Shown here: piece by piece, positions 12,644 through 25,149 of the stretch
Numbering within the stretch: the first letter of the stretch is position 1
Layout: the number at the start of each line of letters is the position of its first letter
Assembly (NCBI RefSeq): GCF_002078875.1
Contig: NC_034414.1
Coordinates: 24,806,446 to 24,870,445 of the forward strand
Direction of reading: 5' to 3'
Origin: Numida meleagris
Taxonomy: Eukaryota > Chordata > Aves > Galliformes > Numididae
Length of the DNA: 64,000 bases
The notes under the pieces: model-generated
Databases searched by the model: none
The model's input: only the letters and a program-made list of their open reading frames with translations
Told to the model about the DNA's origin: nothing
Translations under genes and position numbers: made by a program

Positions 12644-15293
12644 CCTTCTCTTTGGAGCAGCCTTGGAGCCTAGACCCATCGCTGTCACCAGCCAGATATG
12701 TCATCACAGTGCTGCCACCACTGATCTCCTCTGCTGGGGACAACCACAGTATCTCTCCCAGCTGGCATGGGCAACTTGGGTCATTAGGCAAGGGACAGGA
12801 GAAATAACGGCTCCACCAACACACACTGTGGCTGAGGGTTAAAGAAAAGAGAAGGGAGCATGGTGGGGAAGTGGAGGATATAGCTGAAATCTAACCTTCA
12901 TCACATCTTCCGTATTTCACCTGTGCACAGTGACCCTGTTGGACGCAAAAGCCCTTCCACATTAACCTCAGAAAAAAACACAATGTTCAGTATCTTAAAG
13001 ATTAAAGCAGTTTGGTGATGGAAATAGGAAGCTGCTGAAGAACCGACTAATCATGTTTCTTTGTACTGGCTCTAGCAATAATATAGCAATGAAAGACTTT
13101 TCACTTCCTGAGTTCCTCAATATACTTCCTCTTACCTAATATCTTTGTTATGTGAATACAATTTCTGTTCCCATGAACAAGGAGAATGCCTCTTATTGGT
13201 TTCCAAACATAATCGAGAAGCTGAGATTATGTTTTTTTGAGTAATTACATTCAGGTCTGGCTGTTGTGACATGGAAATTACTTACATTTTTCTCAACGTA
13301 GCCCTCAAATTCCTGCCATCTGGGTAGGGTGGAACAGGAGGGACAATGTGTGTGGTGCCCGGGCACCTTTGGAGGACAAGGCCTATTTTTAGAAGTGACA
13401 TCACTATTTACAGACCTAAATCCAAGTGACTTTCTCAAATGCTTCCACCAGACCCTTAAAAATAGTCAGACGTTTCATATCGAGGTAAATCAATGGGTAT
13501 TACACTCTAACATTTCTTTGACTGTGGTTGGAAAGTAGAGTCAGAGCTCTATATCACAGAGGCATTTTTGGAGGTGTAACTCGAGAAGTCCAACACTGAT
13601 CTCAGTTGTGACAGTGTAAGGCCAGCACAGGGGCTGCAGGGGGCTGGACTGGGGCTGGGGCTGCGGGGAGGAAGTCCAGCAGCTTGCTTGTGTTCTCCAG
13701 AAGGCAGGCATAATTCACCAAACAAATGTCAGGAGGGTCACACCCCACTCTCCTGGCAGTGAGGAGAGTTAACTGTTGAAGAAACCTGTCTCAGAGATGG
13801 TGCACGAGGCTGTGTCTTCTGAATGTCTGCAAGACTGTGGACTGAGAGCCCGTGCTCAGCCCTGTCTTTGATCCTGGCCCTTGTTTTGTGCTGTTACATT
13901 GATGGTTTCAAGCAAATCCACATCTTGGAGAGAGGGGCGGTTCCCCAGGGGCTGTGGCATAAGAGGATGGGGATGGCAGACAGATGGCCCATTTTCTGGC
14001 TGTGCTTAACTCAGCATAGCTGCAGGTGTCCTGCATCGTGCTGAGGAGTATTGCTGTGGCAGGGTGTCTCAGGTTGGCTCACTGATCCGTCAAAAAACTG
14101 ATGTACCAAAAAAAAAAGGAAAAATCTTCCATCAGGTCTTTTAGTAGCCCACAAGTTTGCTGCTTCCAGTGCAAGGGAGGTGCCAGTAGCATGTGGCTAG
14201 GAGCAGGCAGGAAGAACGGGACCACCCCTTTCACCAGCAGCCCACGATCAGATCAGATTAAGCCCAAATGGGAAACTGCACCCTGAGGGTCAGCAGATAG
14301 TACTACTGGTCATTGCGCAGCCAGAGTCCCCATTGTTTGGGTCTATTTTCATGGGTGTAACCCTGCTGGTTCTAACACTGTTGTCTCTGCTACATCTCCA
14401 CAGGTCCTGGAGAGAAGCAGAGGTTTGCTGGCTTAGAAGAAAGCTTGCTTCCCAGGTTTCAGTGTTACCTGAATTGTACAGAGGACTGACTTTGACCAGG
14501 CAAAAAGGCCTTTTGGAATTAAGCCAGCCAGAAGAAGCAAACCCCCTAAAAAATCATGTCCCAGTAGGTAAAAGGGTAAGAGAGAGAGAAGAAAAGTTTG
14601 GGATCATTGGTAAGGAAACAAGAGCTCCAGCATAATGTAATCAGGAACATCCTTCAACCAATTACAGCACATGCAATTATCTGCAGATCTTACCTTTGGT
14701 GTTGTTCAGCTCATGTGCTCTCAATTCACTACAAAAGAGCAAAAAAAGACCCATCAGGATGACCTGAGGACACACGCTTTCTGTCCTCAATCCTGGCTGA
14801 CAGCACAGGTAACTATTTATTTTGATTTCTATGTATTTTATGTCAATCTGATCAATGTTCCCAACAATGTCAGCGACAAAATACCACACAGTAGCAGAGA
14901 ACTGAGGATCCCCTCTCAGTGGCAGCCCCAGGGTGGCTGCTGCTAGAAGGGAGGTGCCAAGAACCTGGCCAGATATTCAAGCTTTCATTTGTTTTGCTGC
15001 CCCACTTAATCCTCACAGCGTCCGAAGCCAGAAACGCTTCACTTAGATTAATGAGCCAAACTAAAACAAACCCGCAGGCTTCAAGCACATGAGCTCCTGT
15101 TTAACACTGTGAGACCCGCTACCAGCAACAGCTTGGCTGCAGTACAGCTCACTGAGAGGAAAGCTCCTTTATTCCCCTTTTGGGGTTTTCTCCAGAGATA
15201 AGGGGCTGATGAGAGGCTCTGAGGACTGAACCTATTGGGGTTTGTGCTGCTGCTGCCACCCAAATCCCTATTCCCAGCCGAGGTGGGCTGGAG
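12644..15293. other. Intergenic DNA with a G-run cluster
   Basis: No gene is recognised and the open frames are all about 100 residues or less with no family resemblance. A cluster of G-runs at 13630-13668 is listed separately. A short A-run occurs at 14107-14116. No transposon end is visible. Confidence 0.55.
13630..13668 (+). other. Predicted G-quadruplex motif
   Basis: Five runs of at least four G (13630-13633, 13639-13643, 13651-13654, 13657-13660, 13665-13668) are separated by loops of five, seven, two and four bases. This satisfies the standard intramolecular quadruplex pattern of four G-runs with loops of one to seven. The + strand would fold. Confidence 0.65.
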
Positions 15294-15545
15294 GATCATA
15301 GAATCATTAAAGTTGGAAAGATTACTATGTTCATCGAGTCCAACTATCAATCCATGCCTTTGACTGCTGTACACCATGTCCCTCAGAGCCACATCTACCC
15401 TGTTCTGGAATACCTCCAGGGATGGTGACTCCACCATCTCTCTGGGCAGCCGGTTCCAATACCTCACCACTCTGCCTGAGAAGAAATTTTTCCTGATATC
15501 CAACCTGAACCTTCCCTGACAACTTAAGGCCATTAGATGCCCACT
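15294..15545 (-). mobile_element. CR1 LINE, truncated 3' end, minus strand
   Basis: On the plus strand it begins ATCATAGAATCATTAAAGTT and runs through CATCGAGTCCAAC, CCATGTCCCTCAG, CACCATCTCTCTGGGCAGC and CTGATATCCAACCTGAAC, which is the reverse complement of a CR1 3' region. The minus-strand frame across it reads through [10 protein letters not shown] and [17 protein letters not shown], the end of the CR1 ORF2 reverse-transcriptase protein, so the copy keeps the last part of ORF2 plus the 3' UTR. The left side near TTACTATG is diverged. It is a dead fragment, not a gene. Confidence 0.93.
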
Positions 15546-18500
15546 GTGCCACCACACCAAGCAGCTGCTGGAGGGACGCTAGGCAGAAAGTCATCAACTT
15601 GGCCTAGAAGACCTAGCACTAAGCAAAAATATCTCACTGGTCTCATTTTGGAGTAGCTCCCACTTTTCTCTCATGTTGGTAAAAGAACTTCACTGTTTTA
15701 TGTTTATGGTGTATAAAGAGGTCCAAATCTCTCCTTCCTTTGTTCCTCAGAGATCCTGCTCAGATATTTTAGGAAATTCCAGACAAATTAAGCAAAAAGC
15801 TGAGCTGCAAATGAAAGAAAAAGGGATGTGAGCAAAGGCAGCAAGTAAACAAAAAAAACCAACCAGTTTTTAAGAGGCTAAAAAAAATTCATCTCAAGGA
15901 AGAAAGGGGGAAAAGGGAAGGAAAGAAAGGAGCTTCCCTCCTGCCAAGCGCACACAGCAACCTCCACTCTCTCAGAAGTGTTATTTCTAGCCGAAGCCAA
16001 ATGAAGGGCTGCTGGCTGAAATGAAATGAAAACATCCATTTTTGAGATTGGCCCTGCACATTGCCAGCACAGAGGTGATGAGAGGCTGCCGGCAGTACAC
16101 GGTGAGTGAGGCAGGGGGAAGCAGGAAAGGAAGCTTGAAAAATTTGAAAATCACTATTAGCTAATTTTGACTACAGAAAGGATTATCCTACTTTAGGATG
16201 ATTGCTGCGATGCTGTAGAAGGTATTTTTTCCTGTTGTTTCCATTTGAAAGTGCAGATAAAGGTAGTGCAACTCCTTCCTCCTGCAAGTAAGTCATTACG
16301 CATGGCAAAATACTGCCAGGTACTCTGTTGCCGAAATGTGTTGCTGAAAGCTAGGCAGCTGCCTCCAAGTGAGCAGAGAGCAGCTGCTGTCACCTCAGGT
16401 GCCTCTTCCACACTTGCACTGGGAATCCCTATGGGCAATCTCCAAGTTTTGCATCTAGGCATGGGAATCCCCAGGCCTTTTAGGAAGAGCAAGTAGCAGA
16501 AAATCCTCCTAAATCCCATCTGCTTTCTCCTCCCTGGGAATTCTTTGCTTGTAGGCGTCCCCACAGCAGTGGAGCTCCCCAAGGCTCCCTCCTGCTAGTG
16601 CAGTGAAGGAAGCCGGATGGAATTTCCTCTATCATGATGACACCCAAGCACCATGCCGTGCGCTACAACTTGGCACATGTGACTCTCCTCTCTTTGCAGA
16701 TGAGCATGAGCTCGGCACAATTTCACCATAGTCAAGAGAGTCCCTGGACAAAATGAAAATGGAACTCAGGCCAAAAATTTCCTGCAAACAGAGTGCTAGG
16801 ATCATTGGACCATATCTCTTAATTGCATTGGTGCAAATCAAGATGTGCGTTTATTGCGGATAGCGTGAGGAGCTGACATGGACAAAGGTCAGAGCCTCGA
16901 TATAACGAACACCAGAAGTTGCATTTACGTCAGCCAGAAAAGGGTGTCTTCACTTGGATATTGTATTCAGGGTGTTCTGTAACTCTGAAGTTTTATTTTC
17001 CTTTTCCTAACCATAAAAAATAATAAAATGAGATTAACATAAAGATAAGAAACTGAGCCAAGGGGGCTGGCACCAGCTCCCGGCCAGCTGCCCTGCTCCT
17101 TTCACTTCACCTCGTGGGGCAGGCAGGCCCTGCAGGCGGCACTGCCCACCCATGGCACACCTGGGGCAGGTGAGCCCGCACCACATCCTGCTTCACCCTC
17201 CACCACTGCAACCCCTAACCCAAGAAACAACGGTTGTGCTGATCTTCTCAAGTCCTAAAAACAGCTCTTGGGAGAGCAGAAGAGCAGAGAGTTAGCCACT
17301 TAAATCAGGACATTTGCTCATGAGAAGCTGACTCCTTCAGATCCAGAAGAGGCACAGCTGTACTTTTTTAACTACCATGAGCAGGAGATTATTTATGTGT
17401 GTAGAAATACATTTTTTTTAACTCAAATCTCAGGCATCTGTGTTTATTCTGCTGGAAGCAGGTCAAGCTGGGAAGCATTCTAGTTCATGCTGACATATAC
17501 TGAAAGCTGTTCACTGTTTCTGCTGGGAGTCTCTGAAAAGAAAGTACAACACTTGGGAATTAATACCAGAAGGGAGAACTGCATCTTCATGTTAGGGCAG
17601 GGAAAGGCAAGTTCTACATGTGAGCACAGGATGCAGCCATGGCCACGGGATGCTGGTACCAGCCTCTGCAGGAAGACACATCTTTCTGTACCTATGTGCC
17701 CCAAACTCTGAGGTGTCACAGCTGCATGAATGTCAACTCAGTAGTGTCAGCAACCACAGGACTTTTAGCTGCAGGGACAGTCATTCCTTTCCACAAGTGC
17801 CACAGACGATGGATGTAGCCCCATGCTTGAAGTGCCTTCCCAACAGCGCATCACTCGCACGGAAGGCAGTGGTTGGGCCATGAAGCCGCAGACGCCTTCC
17901 TATGAAATCCTGTTTCTAGGCTACATCTCCCCAAACTCCTTCCACAAAGCTAATGAGAGGCTGATTTACAAGAACAGTGTTTGTGTACACAGTCCTGTTG
18001 CTAGTGATTGGCCATGGTGACAAAAGGTTTCTGCAGCAGCCTGGTCACACAAATGATTTCAGGGACTCTAAGATAGCGGCTCCACAAAGAAGCGTTCCCA
18101 TGGCAGGGCACTGTATCAGCCATGAGAAATGACAGCAATATATGTGCCTAAGTTGGACTGCTAGGTGCTGCTCCAGAGATAAGCCTTCTCACCAGCCCTG
18201 CACATGTGTACATATATCACAATTTACTGCAGTTTTCTCTGGGGAAAACGGCCATCAAGAGCATCCACCCCATGCAAAGTCCCGCAGTTCCCATAGGTTT
18301 CTGAGGTTTCAGACAGAACTGGGGCCAGGGCTGTCCCTTGCTGTTGGTGAGTCATGCACCTCGGTCCCAAGGAGTATGCAGGATCACTGCCGTCCTGGAA
18401 AAGCTGCTCTTCCATCTGTGCTGGGGACAGCCATGAGCTCTCAGGCACATTTCTCCCCTGTTAGGTTGGGACAAAAGTAACCACCATCTTCTCCCTAATG

Positions 18501-21500
18501 GCACTCTTGCAAAATACTCCCGAAAGGGCTAGCCCTGGGAAGCCACCATGCCACAGCTTTTAACCACTCCTTTCCCAGACCTGATCTGTTGTCATGAATG
18601 CAATTACACAAGTTGCCATGGCTGTGGTGCTCCATGGAGCAGGAAGAACTGCCAGCTGCAAGAGGTGCCCAACCACCTGGATTTAATCTCTTCAGCTCTG
18701 GGGCTTGTGGATGGCTTGCAACAGTGTGAAGCAGAGCAAATCTGCAATATATAACAACAGTAGTGTGTTTCAGAGGTGAGGACATTCTTTTGCATCAGTA
18801 ATTGTAGAGAAGTCTCACAGCTCAGTGAGTGTCCCTGACCTCTGGCCAGCATCAGACCAGCTGAAAGATTCCCCCCAGCTCTGGAAACAGCAGCTCTGGC
18901 ACTAGTAATGTCAAACAACAGTGTTAGGACACCCAAGGCCCTAGATGATGCAAAGTCTAGATGGGTCGTCTGCTAACATCCAAAAAAGTTTGAAAGTCTG
19001 CAGCCACGGCTGTTTGGCCATGCTTCACTGTGTCACTCAGAGGCTGCCAGGCTCTGCATGCAGATGTAAAAGAAACTGTAGGAAAAAGCACTTCACAGCG
19101 TGCTCTGACATACACCAGCATTCCCAGGGACAGCTTTATCTGCTGTGTGCTCTCCTCCTGTGCCCACTCAAAGCATAACTCACTCTGCCACACGTCTGCC
19201 ACATGCCTGGCCAGCAGAACCCTGCTGAGGGGCTCCTCCATGGCGCGGGGCTGGGGATGCCCTGCTGGGATGGCGCCTCCAGGGGTAATGAGTGGGCTGC
19301 TTTCCCAGGCTGCCAAGCAGCACAGTTGTGTCTGTTAGTCTTTACATGCCTCTCAAAGTAAACTACATGCAGAAAAGGACCTGAGGAACTGTTGGCTGTG
19401 GTGGGGAGCATCCCTTTGAGAGCTGGATTGTTATTTTCTCACCAGGTGCCTGGTTTTTTTCCTTGTGATCATCAGCAGTATTTCTAGAAAAAATGTGCCC
19501 TTTCTCTGCCCTCTACTACAAGAGCTCTGAAGGCACAGAGAATGAAGAGTACCAGGAAACCTTTGGGACATGCCTTCTGCAAATGACTTTCTATACAAGG
19601 ATCTATTTTTCCTTCTCACTAAATTGCATGTGCTTCTTCCCAGAGCAGGTGAAAAGTGCAGTCATGACATTGTGCCTAATAGTGATCACAATTGCAACAA
19701 GGCGATGCTGCTGCTTTAGTTGGTGTTGTCCTACCTGACAACTCAGGATGGGAAGCAGGCTCAACAGCTGATTGGACTCTTCTGTATTTTGTGGCCAGGA
19801 ACCCATGTGCTATATCCAGGGATGCAAATTGTAAGTTATGGCACAACTCACTCATCTCTCAATTAACAGATGCCTCCATCTATTCAATCGCATTACTACA
19901 TGCTGACGAGGGGAAATCTTACTTTCCCAGTTTTGTGTCAGAATCACCGGAGATAAGATTAAAAATATTTAATCCCAAAAGATGGTAGCCGTATATATGA
20001 ACTTGCTTGCAGAGTGAAGAACAACAGAAAGCCTGGAGTCTATTCAAAGTGGTTCTGGGTCAGACTGCAAATAGGCAATTCCATACAAAGCCTGAGTGAT
20101 GCTCCTCTCTTTTGGCTCTGACCACTGCCGCATTAGCCTTGCAGCATCTTTCATGGGTGCAAACGCTGTCACTGCCCAGGTGAAATTCCTCCAACTCTTG
20201 ATCTGCCCATTTAAATGCATCAGTCCCCTCTCAATACAATGTCAAGGATAGAGAATAAAAAGAATCCTTCCTCTGTGCCAGCACAGTAATGGGCCTCAGT
20301 AAATAACCTTACTTTATCCCTGGCTTCACCTGTCTGTCCCACCCATTTATGGCCAAAATCACAGGCAAGAGCACACAGGTTACAGAACCAGTTAGCGTGG
20401 GAATACAATAGTGAAATAAGCAACAAACACTGGATTCTAGGTCAGAGAAAGGTCTCTCTTTTGCTCCATCACGTAATTGAAAGTACTTCCCACAAACACC
20501 ATGGAGTGTTGGTCATTGAATGAGCTTGAGCTGCTCTAAAATGTTGCAGTGTCTTCTCTTGTTACATTCTCCAGTCTCTTGGGCAAAAAAAAAAAAGAAA
20601 AAACAAAAACAAAAAAAAAGGTAAAATGTTACAATCCAAGTTAAAAAGAGTAGTTGAGCGTCAGTGCCTACCATTCTCTAAATCCCTCCTTACTTCCCCC
20701 CCCAAAAACCCCAACAGTCTTGTATAAAGAGGCTGCTTAGGAGCATCAATGAATGCAGTGTGGAGAGGCAACCAATGAACTTTGATGAAACTCTGCAGGG
20801 AGCCCCAGGGAAGTTCCCTGCATTGCTGACATAGCAGCTGCATGGCTTTCCCATCTCCTGGAATTCTCAAAATACTATTCACAGGTGGCAGCTGCTGGAA
20901 AGGCAGCCAAGCCTCTCCTTGAGCTGTTGCTGGATTGCCTTTGTCCTGAATGGTCCTGAAAGTGACCCCACACTCTTCTCTCAGCACATGGGATGTGGCC
21001 TCACCACCCGGCAGGCACATTCATGACAGAGGAGGAGGTCAGTGCTGGCCTAAATACTACAGAGGTAAAATATCAGTGGAACCTGCTCTAGGTGTAGAAG
21101 AAACAATCTGACTCCCTGGAAATGGGCTGCTGTGGGCTTCTTCTAGATGGGCTCCTGTAACTCTGTGTTCACCATTTGTTGCATATCAAACATGTGTTGC
21201 AAGAGGATGTTCTAACTTTAGCCATAAAAATCTCTGCAAAAAGGGCTGATTCCAGCTTTCTTCTTCCATACTACACTTCTCCCCAGCTCTCACATCCATG
21301 TGATCTCCAGCCAGCAGCCGGCGATGAGAATTTCTGAGATGCTCCTACAATGATTTGAACTGCAGGCATATTAAAGACTGAGACCATGCAACACATCTGA
21401 TGAGCTGTACACAGACATGCAGAGAAGGGAAACAGAAAGCTGCTGGGTTCTGCTTGCATTTCCCTGCCTGCCCCTGGGTTGCTTTGAGTGTGCTTCCAAG

Positions 21501-21929
21501 CTTAATTTAGCAGCACAGTATTAGGCAAACAGCTAACTAGCTGCTGTTTACAAACCTTCACATAACATTCTCCTGCACTAGCAAACTTCAGCAGGAATCA
21601 AGCCTTCAAAACTTCTCCAACAATCTGTACAACCTGGCATCTAACCTTTGCACTGGATTTTTCATACGGCATACTGACCTGGCTACCAGGTCCCCTTCGA
21701 CACGATGTGCAAAAACACCCAGTGTCTTCTTTTAGTAAGGACACCAGGAGATATCATTTAGCCCATAGGATTTCATACAGCTTGCAAATGCCTTGTGACA
21801 GCTCCTAGCCATTGGAGTTACTCTTTTTTTATTCCTAGTGGTCACTAAATCCAAACAATTGAAATCTTCTGTAGAACCTGTCAGTTGGAGAATATGGTCT
21901 GATTTTTGAATGGTCCCGAGCTGACCCAG
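15546..21929. other. Intergenic DNA, no gene recognised
   Basis: More than 6 kb with only short overlapping frames of up to about 130 residues on both strands and no recognisable protein similarity. The 16193-16582 (-) and 18957-19316 (-) frames are mirrored by equally open frames on the other strand, which argues against coding. An A-rich tract at 20585-20619 is the only clear repeat. No transposon ends or RNA genes are visible. Confidence 0.55.
20585..20619 (+). repeat. A-rich low-complexity tract
   Basis: Runs of A interrupted by single G and C. It has no recognisable retroposon to its left, so it is taken as simple sequence. Confidence 0.75.
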
Positions 21930-21990
21930 GAATTGGACTCAATGATCCTTATGGGTCCCTTCCAACTCAGCATATTATATGATTCTATGT
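21930..21990 (+). mobile_element. CR1 LINE, very short 3' end, third subfamily
   Basis: Only about 60 bp can be recognised: TTGGACTCAATGATCCTTAT then GGGTCCCTTCCAACTCAG and a tail of ATATGATTCTATG. The ATGATCCTTATGGGTCCC form of the 3' end differs from both other CR1 groups in the window. The copy may start up to 50 bp earlier, but that part is too diverged to call. Confidence 0.85.
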
Positions 21991-24256
21991 CTCTATCTAA
22001 TTTGGAGTGCTTCTCTCTTCTCCACTTTGCTTGCTTCTCAACCACGCTGTATCTATAGCCTCCTCTTCCAGCCTCACATCTGAGATTTCTGCACAGTGAT
22101 AAGTGTCTGCAGATGTTCCTCCCCATTTCTCTTTGACCTGTCTTCTTGTGTTCTCAATCTAGCCATCTCCCCCACGTGCATGGATTTTATCTTTCAGTCT
22201 ATAACATCCCGAATTTCGTCACTTCTCATTCCTTGGCTTTGAGTCATTCCTATTCCTGCATGAGGAAAGAACAAGATTTGCCCTTACACAGAGGAGTGGA
22301 AAAATGGTCTAACTCAAAATTGAGCCCTCAAAGCTCAATTAGCCCTCAAGCTACTCAAAATGCCATCTTGATTTGGGGAGGGAGGAAATCCTTCGGAGAG
22401 ACAGAAAACAAAATCTTTCACCACATTATCAAGGAACCACATGGAAAAGTGACCTCTATTCTTGAAGTCTTGATTTTATCAAAAAGTAGTATTTTTCACT
22501 GTTCAAAGATTTACATTCTCTACAGGGCTCAGAATTGAGTTGGTGACTATTTTTGATACCAAGGGTAAATGTCATCACTCTGGCAAAATGCAATTTTTTC
22601 CATAGAAGCCACGCATCTTCAGTATAATAGAAAAACCAGCAAAGAGCATACAGTTCATTTTGGAAATTAAGATGAATGATGAGTTTAAGAGAGTGCAGAC
22701 TTTAAAATATTGCTTATGATATCCTCCTAGTGCTGGACTTTTTCCTGATGACAGATTATTCTGAGAGAAATTTCAGCTCAAAAACCACCAATTAATTATT
22801 TCCTATCTAAAATGTGAATCATAGTTTTCACCCAAGAAGGAAAAATTCCTAAAAATTTCTTTGGGAGAGCCCCAGCCATAAAATCCTGAGAAATATATTT
22901 GTTCATGTCCCCTCCAGAGCCTCATTGAGTTATGTGGGAAAAGGCTTCTCTGGGAGATCAGGCTCAGCGGGGCTACCTGGCTATGCAGCCAGCTGGACAG
23001 TGGGATCTTGACGTGATGCACCCAAGCAGCATTTTGCACTTGGAAAGAGTATCTGGGAACTTGAGGACTACGGCTTAAGACTGAAAGATCGATATAGGAG
23101 AAGGACCCAGAAGATCATACTGGAATCCCTATATGGGGCCAATCTGTCTGATTTTATGCATCTTTGTGTCAGCCTAGGTACAATGCTTCACTTCCGCATT
23201 TACCTACTTATATATGTGTGGGATTTTTTCCTTTTTCTTCCGGAATATTGCATCCTAGTCCATGCCTTGTTTAGCGTGGATATCATTAGAAATCTAGCAG
23301 ATTGAAATGATCACCTCTCAGCCTTATGACTTGACAACTTGTCTCTAAAAGTGAAACTGGCGGAGAGGTAAAAAGTCAGCTATTTTATTTGGAGTTCAAA
23401 TGACAGTTCTTCCATCCCACTTGCAAACCAGTTCATTTTTACAAAAAGAGACATGCTTTTTCGTGAAAACAATTGCTTCCCAAGAAAAAAAGATGCACAG
23501 TTAATAGAACAATAGTCTAATCAAATGCAAACAGATTCAGCTTTTGCACTCTATCTAATCATTTATATAAAGTTTATACGTCGCATGTTGCAAAAGAGTA
23601 ACGCGTTCCAAATGGGAATTCTTGAGAAAAAGAGGCCTTCCTTGCCAACCCTTCCCCCTCCTGATGGTGAATGCTTTTGTTAAGAGCTTCAGGAACTGGA
23701 ATTTCTCTAAGTGATGTTGAATCAACACAATCTAGTGGCCCCCACCCGCTCCCCGCTAACATTTCAATTAAAGTTACAGAAAGCATGTGTTGCACAACAC
23801 AAAGACACTTGACTTCTTTCCTTTGTAGCCTGTGCAGAGGAAAGCCCCGCTTTTTTGTTCCCTCGTTCCAGCTTGAGCCTTGGATATTCCAGTAAATAAA
23901 TACAGTACTCACACTGGAGAGGGACATCAAACGTCTTCAAATAATCTGTACTTTACTTAATTATTTTGTACCAAAAAGGTCGATTAATTTTTTTTTTCTT
24001 CTAAGGCTTAAGGGGGTGTTCATTATTTACTATTTATTGAGTAATACCAGATTTCCTATTCCTGGAACTTTCCCATTCTTGTAATACTTGTCTTAGTGTG
24101 AGGATGTGTGGGTGTTTCCCCAGATCTGTATCAATCAGCTGGGCAGGAGAAACAACATGGGGTGAAAACTAGTGAAAACTAGTAGGTGATAGGGAAGAAG
24201 GAAATGTCAGGGTCTAAGTACCAGAGGAACACAGAAACAGAACACAACAATAGTCT
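21991..24256. other. Intergenic DNA, candidate non-coding element at its right
   Basis: No gene is recognised. The stretch 23340-23620 is AT-rich, free of transposons and less random in look than its surroundings; it is listed separately. A 10-bp unit GTGAAAACTA is repeated twice in tandem at 24162-24181. Confidence 0.5.
23340..23620. promoter_or_regulatory. Possible conserved non-coding element
   Basis: An AT-rich stretch with a TGACAG motif near 23401, TAATAGAACAATAG near 23502, TCTAATCAAATGCAAA near 23516 and a TTTATATAAAGTTTATA string near 23563. It contains no transposon sequence. The mix of octamer-like (ATGCAAA) and SOX-like (ACAAT) motifs resembles vertebrate enhancers, but conservation could not be checked. 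Confidence 0.25.
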
Positions 24257-24375
24257 TTTTACCAGCAAAGCTAAAATCACTTCTTAACCTTCTTCGAGGA
24301 GTATAGCAGATCCTGAATTCAAAAGCCCATATTTCACATTGCAGATTTTTTATGGTTCTAGCTTATGTCTGGCCC
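24257..24375 (+). repeat. 119-bp duplicated block, copy 1
   Basis: This block matches 25031-25149 over the same 119 bases without any gap, with about 14 substitutions (roughly 88 percent identity by hand). Both copies share TTTTACCAGCAAAGCTAAAA at the left, CAAAAGCCCATATTTCA in the middle and TTCTAGCTTATGTCT at the right. Sequence outside the block differs between copies. It is not CR1 or the LTR seen here. It may be a local duplication or two members of a dispersed repeat family that I do not recognise. Confidence 0.85.
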
Positions 24376-25030
24376 TGATTGAAGACCTTAATAGGTTAGC
24401 CAAAAGTGACTTTTGGCCATTCTTTTCTGTTGCTTCAGGTACAGTGCTGAGCATGTGCTCCAAGCAGAGGCAGCAGAATAGAGGAGCTTCTGCAGGTCAG
24501 CTTTGCATAAGGCACCTTCTTCCTGAAAGCATGGAAGCATGAAATGGCCCCAGGAATAAAAACCTTCACCATATTCCAGGCTGCTGTGGAGTCTAGCTTG
24601 CAAAATGCTGAAGTGTTCAACCCAATATCTTTGTTCGAGAAGGAATGAAACAAAACATAGAGCAACACAAGAGACCTTCTGGGTCACACAGTGTCATCCT
24701 CTGTAGTTGCAGTCAGCACGCACAGAATCATTTTCAAAACATGCATAAATCATCTGCTTTTGCTTGAAAGGGACAGAGGAATTACTACGATGCTGCTCTT
24801 AAAAAAAAAGATTGATGATTTTTTCTCCTGTTTCTGAAAGGAATGTAATCTATGAATAACACTGTAGTTCCCCAGATTGCTCAAATGAAGTGGGTTGTTA
24901 TGCTTATTCTTATTAATTGAACATTTTTTTCCAGTTTTCAATTCTAAAACCTCCAGCCAGCCAAGTATATGAATCCTGTTGACTAAATGAAAAGAATCAC
25001 TGGTATCAGCTACTTCCTTTTGATCTAGAT
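24376..25030. other. Spacer between the two 119-bp copies
   Basis: About 655 bp of unique DNA. No gene or transposon is recognised. Short A- and T-runs occur near 24799 and 24924. Confidence 0.5.
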
Positions 25031-25149
25031 TTTTACCAGCAAAGCTAAAATTACTTCATAACCGTCTTCAAGGAGTATAGCACTTGTTGAACTCAAAAGC
25101 CCATATTTCATATTGCAGATTTTTTATTCTTCTAGCTTATGTCTATCCC
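25031..25149 (+). repeat. 119-bp duplicated block, copy 2
   Basis: Same orientation and same length as the block at 24257-24375. The differences are scattered substitutions with a small cluster of five in the centre (around 25083-25092). The absence of insertions or deletions over 119 bases is notable for DNA with 12 percent divergence and could mean constraint or a shared master sequence. Confidence 0.85.

Noticed and set aside
15081..15560. Minus-strand frame of 159 residues with reverse-transcriptase-like C-terminal sequence
   Set aside because: The recognisable half is the CR1 ORF2 terminus of a truncated element; the rest is flanking DNA. It is not a gene.
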